Source of the DNA: a virus
Strand: one strand, 5' to 3'
Virus record (IMG/VR): IMGVR_UViG_3300046517_000247
Location: 1-23,355 of that record
Length of the DNA: 23,355 nucleotides
The notes below the pieces were generated by a model. It saw only the letters and a list, made by a program, of their open reading frames with translations, ran no database searches and was not told where the DNA came from. Positions within the stretch are counted from its first letter, which is position 1. Every line of letters starts with the position of its first letter. This document shows positions 21,385-23,355 of this stretch, piece after piece. A program made the translations under genes and the position numbers.

Positions 21385-22532
21385 CACGCCCTCCTCGCTG
21401 CACCCTCGGTGAGGGGCTCCATCGGATTGATGTCTACCCACATGTCCGGAGCCTCGCCGGCCCGGTGGTGCGCCTCGACGCGATCCCGAATGGAACACCA
21501 CCGATCGGTGGCCGCCATGAACTCGCACTTCCCGGTCTGGTAGCAGACCGGCTTGAACAGCTGGCTGACGATGGCGTCGGTCTGCCAGTCATGCAGGTCC
21601 TGGAGGGCCCTGACGATCTCGCGCCAGACCTGCTTCCACTCAAATTGTGCCTGCGAGCACAGCCGCATCCCGGCGTGCTCGGCCAGGTTGCGCAGGTTGG
21701 TCTTGTAGTGGACCCGGGTTGTGATGTTCGTGGGCAGCAGCGAGCGGGCGTCCTCGGCCGGGATGCCTACGTTGACTAGCCCTAGGTAGGCTGAGGCTGC
21801 CTGGTACACGGCCGTCTGCCATACTTCCCGCTTCGGGTCGTCATCGGCCAGGCTGGCGATGCTGGGCGGCATGGCTACCTCGAACGCGGCGTTGTCCTTG
21901 ACGGCGAACCGCATCGACTCCTGGACGAACACGGCCGTGCGCTGCCGCACTAGCTGGTGGGTGAACGCACGGGTCACGTTCTCGATCAGGAAGTGGAAGT
22001 CAATGAACTCCAGCCCGGCCGAGAGGGTCGTCTTGGTCATGTCCTCCAGCCAGTGTTCGGCTACCTCCCGGCTGATCTCGGCCGGGTCGTGAACCACCCG
22101 GCCCCGGTAAAGCTCGGTTGCAGCCGCCATGACCTGGAGCGGGTCTTGCGTCATGCTTATCAGGGTCACCCGGGGCGTGACATCCCCATCCTCCGCCCGG
22201 TACATCGCCACGTCTGCGAACCTGGCTACTTCGCTGCTGTGCTCCCTGGGCTCGCCTACGATCACCACCTTGCTTTTGTCCTCTTGTGGTGGCCGGTTGC
22301 GCATAAAGGACCCGAGCGGAATCTTGTCGCTATTCCCGTGTCCTCGCAGCCACCCTACCCGGCATAGCACAGAGGCATTTGATGACACCTCATCAACAGA
22401 CTGCCCGGTATCCACTGAGATTACGTGCCTATCGACCATTACCCCGATAGGACGTTCCCGAAAGTATTCCAGAAGCTCCTTCTCGCCCTTCCACGTAGGC
22501 GGCCTACCCTGCCACAGTCTGCGCTCAGACAT
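21384..22532 (-). CDS. thyX: Flavin-dependent thymidylate synthase with N-terminal extension
   Basis: A 382-residue protein. ATG 22532 (GGAGG six bases upstream) is preferred over ATG 22535. The ThyX core spans residues about 120-345: FLIENVTRAFTHQLV followed by RQRTAVFVQESMRF (196-209), which corresponds to the family motif RHRxxSxNxxSxRY, then SLLPTNITTRVHYKTNLRNL and MRLCSQAQFEW with the substrate-binding Arg region. ThyX makes dTMP from dUMP using FAD, NADPH and methylenetetrahydrofolate. The first 120 residues are an extension absent from ordinary 220-250-residue ThyX proteins and match no domain I know. Several motif positions differ from the consensus, as in other actinophage ThyX proteins I recall. 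Confidence 0.88.
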   Translation of the reverse strand: MSERRLWQGRPPTWKGEKELLEYFRERPIGVMVDRHVISVDTGQSVDEVSSNASVLCRVGWLRGHGNSDKIPLGSFMRNRPPQEDKSKVVIVGEPREHSSEVARFADVAMYRAEDGDVTPRVTLISMTQDPLQVMAAATELYRGRVVHDPAEISREVAEHWLEDMTKTTLSAGLEFIDFHFLIENVTRAFTHQLVRQRTAVFVQESMRFAVKDNAAFEVAMPPSIASLADDDPKREVWQTAVYQAASAYLGLVNVGIPAEDARSLLPTNITTRVHYKTNLRNLAEHAGMRLCSQAQFEWKQVWREIVRALQDLHDWQTDAIVSQLFKPVCYQTGKCEFMAATDRWCSIRDRVEAHHRAGEAPDMWVDINPMEPLTEGAARRA

Positions 22533-23209
22533 CATCTTCCTCCGTTCACTTGCACGATTGAGCCGGTCAGGAACTCCGGGCCGTGGAGGACGTCATAGAC
22601 AACCTCGGCTACCTCGTCCACGGTGCCCCTCCGGCCTATGGGAGACTGGGATGCCTCGTACCGGGCTGAGGCCTCGGGGGTCCAGCCACGGAGCTCGGGC
22701 ACGGTCTTGTCGATGTACCTGGTCATCCCAGTCCCGTCGATCATCCCGGGACTCACCGCGTTGACCCGGACGTCCGGCGCTAGCTCGCGCGCCGCACACC
22801 GTACAGCGGCGTCCAGCGCGGCCTTGCTTGCGCAGTAGGCCATAGACGTCCGCATCGGCCGAGTAGCGGCATCGGACGAGATAGCCACCACAGAGCGACA
22901 CCGGTGGCCTCCGGCTGCGTTGTAGCCGGCCACGACCTGGAGCAGGCGCATGAAACCGGTCACGTTGACGTCCATGATGTCGGCGGCTGAGAACGGGTCC
23001 AGGTCCCTGATCCAGCTGAGCCGGTTCATCCCGGCCGAGTAGACCACGCCGTCAAACCAGGACTCATCATTGAAGTACCTATCCAGCTCATCACGAGAGC
23101 GGACGTCTATGGCCTCCCCGGTAGCCCGGACGTCATCGCCCATGAAGGCGCAGCGCTCCACTACGGCAGCCCCGATTCCGGACGTACCGCCTATTACCCA
23201 GACCTTCAT
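22532..23209 (-). CDS. Short-chain dehydrogenase/reductase (SDR)
   Basis: A 225-residue NAD(P)-dependent oxidoreductase. ATG 23209 has AAGGAG six bases upstream and overlaps the previous stop by ATGA. Classical SDR features are present: the dinucleotide-binding GGTSGIG (7-13), VYSAG in place of NNAG (56-60), N82 of the tetrad, ISS (110-112), YCASK with catalytic Y125 and K129, VNAVSPGMIDG, and a C-terminal VNGG. The best resemblance is to FabG-like reductases. Substrate is unknown. It is translationally coupled to ThyX, which suggests a role in nucleotide, folate or base-modification metabolism, but that is inferred from context. It may be of host origin. Confidence 0.88.
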   Translation of the reverse strand: MKVWVIGGTSGIGAAVVERCAFMGDDVRATGEAIDVRSRDELDRYFNDESWFDGVVYSAGMNRLSWIRDLDPFSAADIMDVNVTGFMRLLQVVAGYNAAGGHRCRSVVAISSDAATRPMRTSMAYCASKAALDAAVRCAARELAPDVRVNAVSPGMIDGTGMTRYIDKTVPELRGWTPEASARYEASQSPIGRRGTVDEVAEVVYDVLHGPEFLTGSIVQVNGGR

Positions 23210-23355
23210 CTGCGCTCCTTGATTGCCCCTAGTATTTCCTTGCGCCACGGATCGTCCGTGAAGTCATACACGCGCGGGTACATATCGGTGTAGCGGTTGT
23301 ACGGCTGATCCCGGAGGTAGGCGGGCAGCCCAAGGACGGTAGCCTGAACAACCAG
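23206..23355 (-). CDS. C-terminal end of an unidentified gene (truncated by window edge)
   Basis: The minus-strand frame is open from the window edge to TGA at 23206-23208, giving the last 49 residues of a protein (...LPAYLRDQPYNRYTDMYPR, ending DPWRKEILGAIKERR). The stop overlaps the SDR start by ATGA, the same coupling seen at other junctions in this block. The fragment is too short to identify; a nucleotide or sugar enzyme would fit the context. Confidence 0.65.
   Translation of the reverse strand: MVVQATVLGLPAYLRDQPYNRYTDMYPRVYDFTDDPWRKEILGAIKERR

Overview
The window looks like part of a tailed double-stranded DNA phage (siphovirus-type Caudoviricetes) that infects a high-GC Gram-positive actinobacterium, probably Streptomyces or a relative. 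This rests on the dense, overlapping, high-GC gene layout, the canonical long-tail gene order, actinophage-type tail proteins, and cell-wall enzymes of actinobacterial type (Rpf-like transglycosylase with LysM, NlpC/P60 peptidase). I see no integrase, attachment site, tRNA or CRISPR array, and no stretch over 300 bases without a gene.

Positions 1-14.6 kb are a rightward late block. A truncated structural protein built on 21 tandem 22-residue repeats comes first. It is followed by head-tail connection proteins (adaptor, gp10-like protein, small Cys protein, tail terminator), a tail tube protein, a Cys-containing conserved protein, a second tube-like protein, the frameshifted tail assembly chaperone pair, a 927-residue tape measure with a lytic transglycosylase domain, a 1,023-residue minor tail protein carrying two inserted adhesin-like modules, two further tail or fibre proteins, a small acidic protein and an amidase endolysin. 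Almost all these genes overlap or lie within about 10 nt of each other, so they are probably one long transcription unit.

From 14.65 kb the layout changes. A small rightward gene sits directly behind a TATACT box and runs into leftward genes. Reading leftward from the right edge, the minus-strand block holds the end of an unidentified gene, a short-chain dehydrogenase/reductase, an extended flavin-dependent thymidylate synthase (ThyX), a DUF1599/MazG-like small protein, a 46-residue peptide, a Cys-rich putative zinc protein, a DNA polymerase III alpha subunit split into a PHP-domain protein and a palm/fingers protein with a 60-residue ORF between them, and two small conserved phage proteins. 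A 224-nt intergenic region with helically phased GTTACG-like repeats follows. The block ends with a tandem pair: a membrane-anchored LysM plus Rpf-like transglycosylase and a secreted NlpC/P60 peptidase.

The right block would supply nucleotides (ThyX, perhaps the SDR and the MazG-like protein) and replication (DnaE). The left block builds the particle and lyses the cell. The most unusual points are the Rpf-NlpC/P60 pair, which resembles the bacterial RpfB-RipA peptidoglycan-remodelling pair, and the naturally split DnaE whose PHP protein has lost the HxH metal motif and gained a DnaJ-type double CxxCxGxG zinc insertion. No holin is recognisable in the window.
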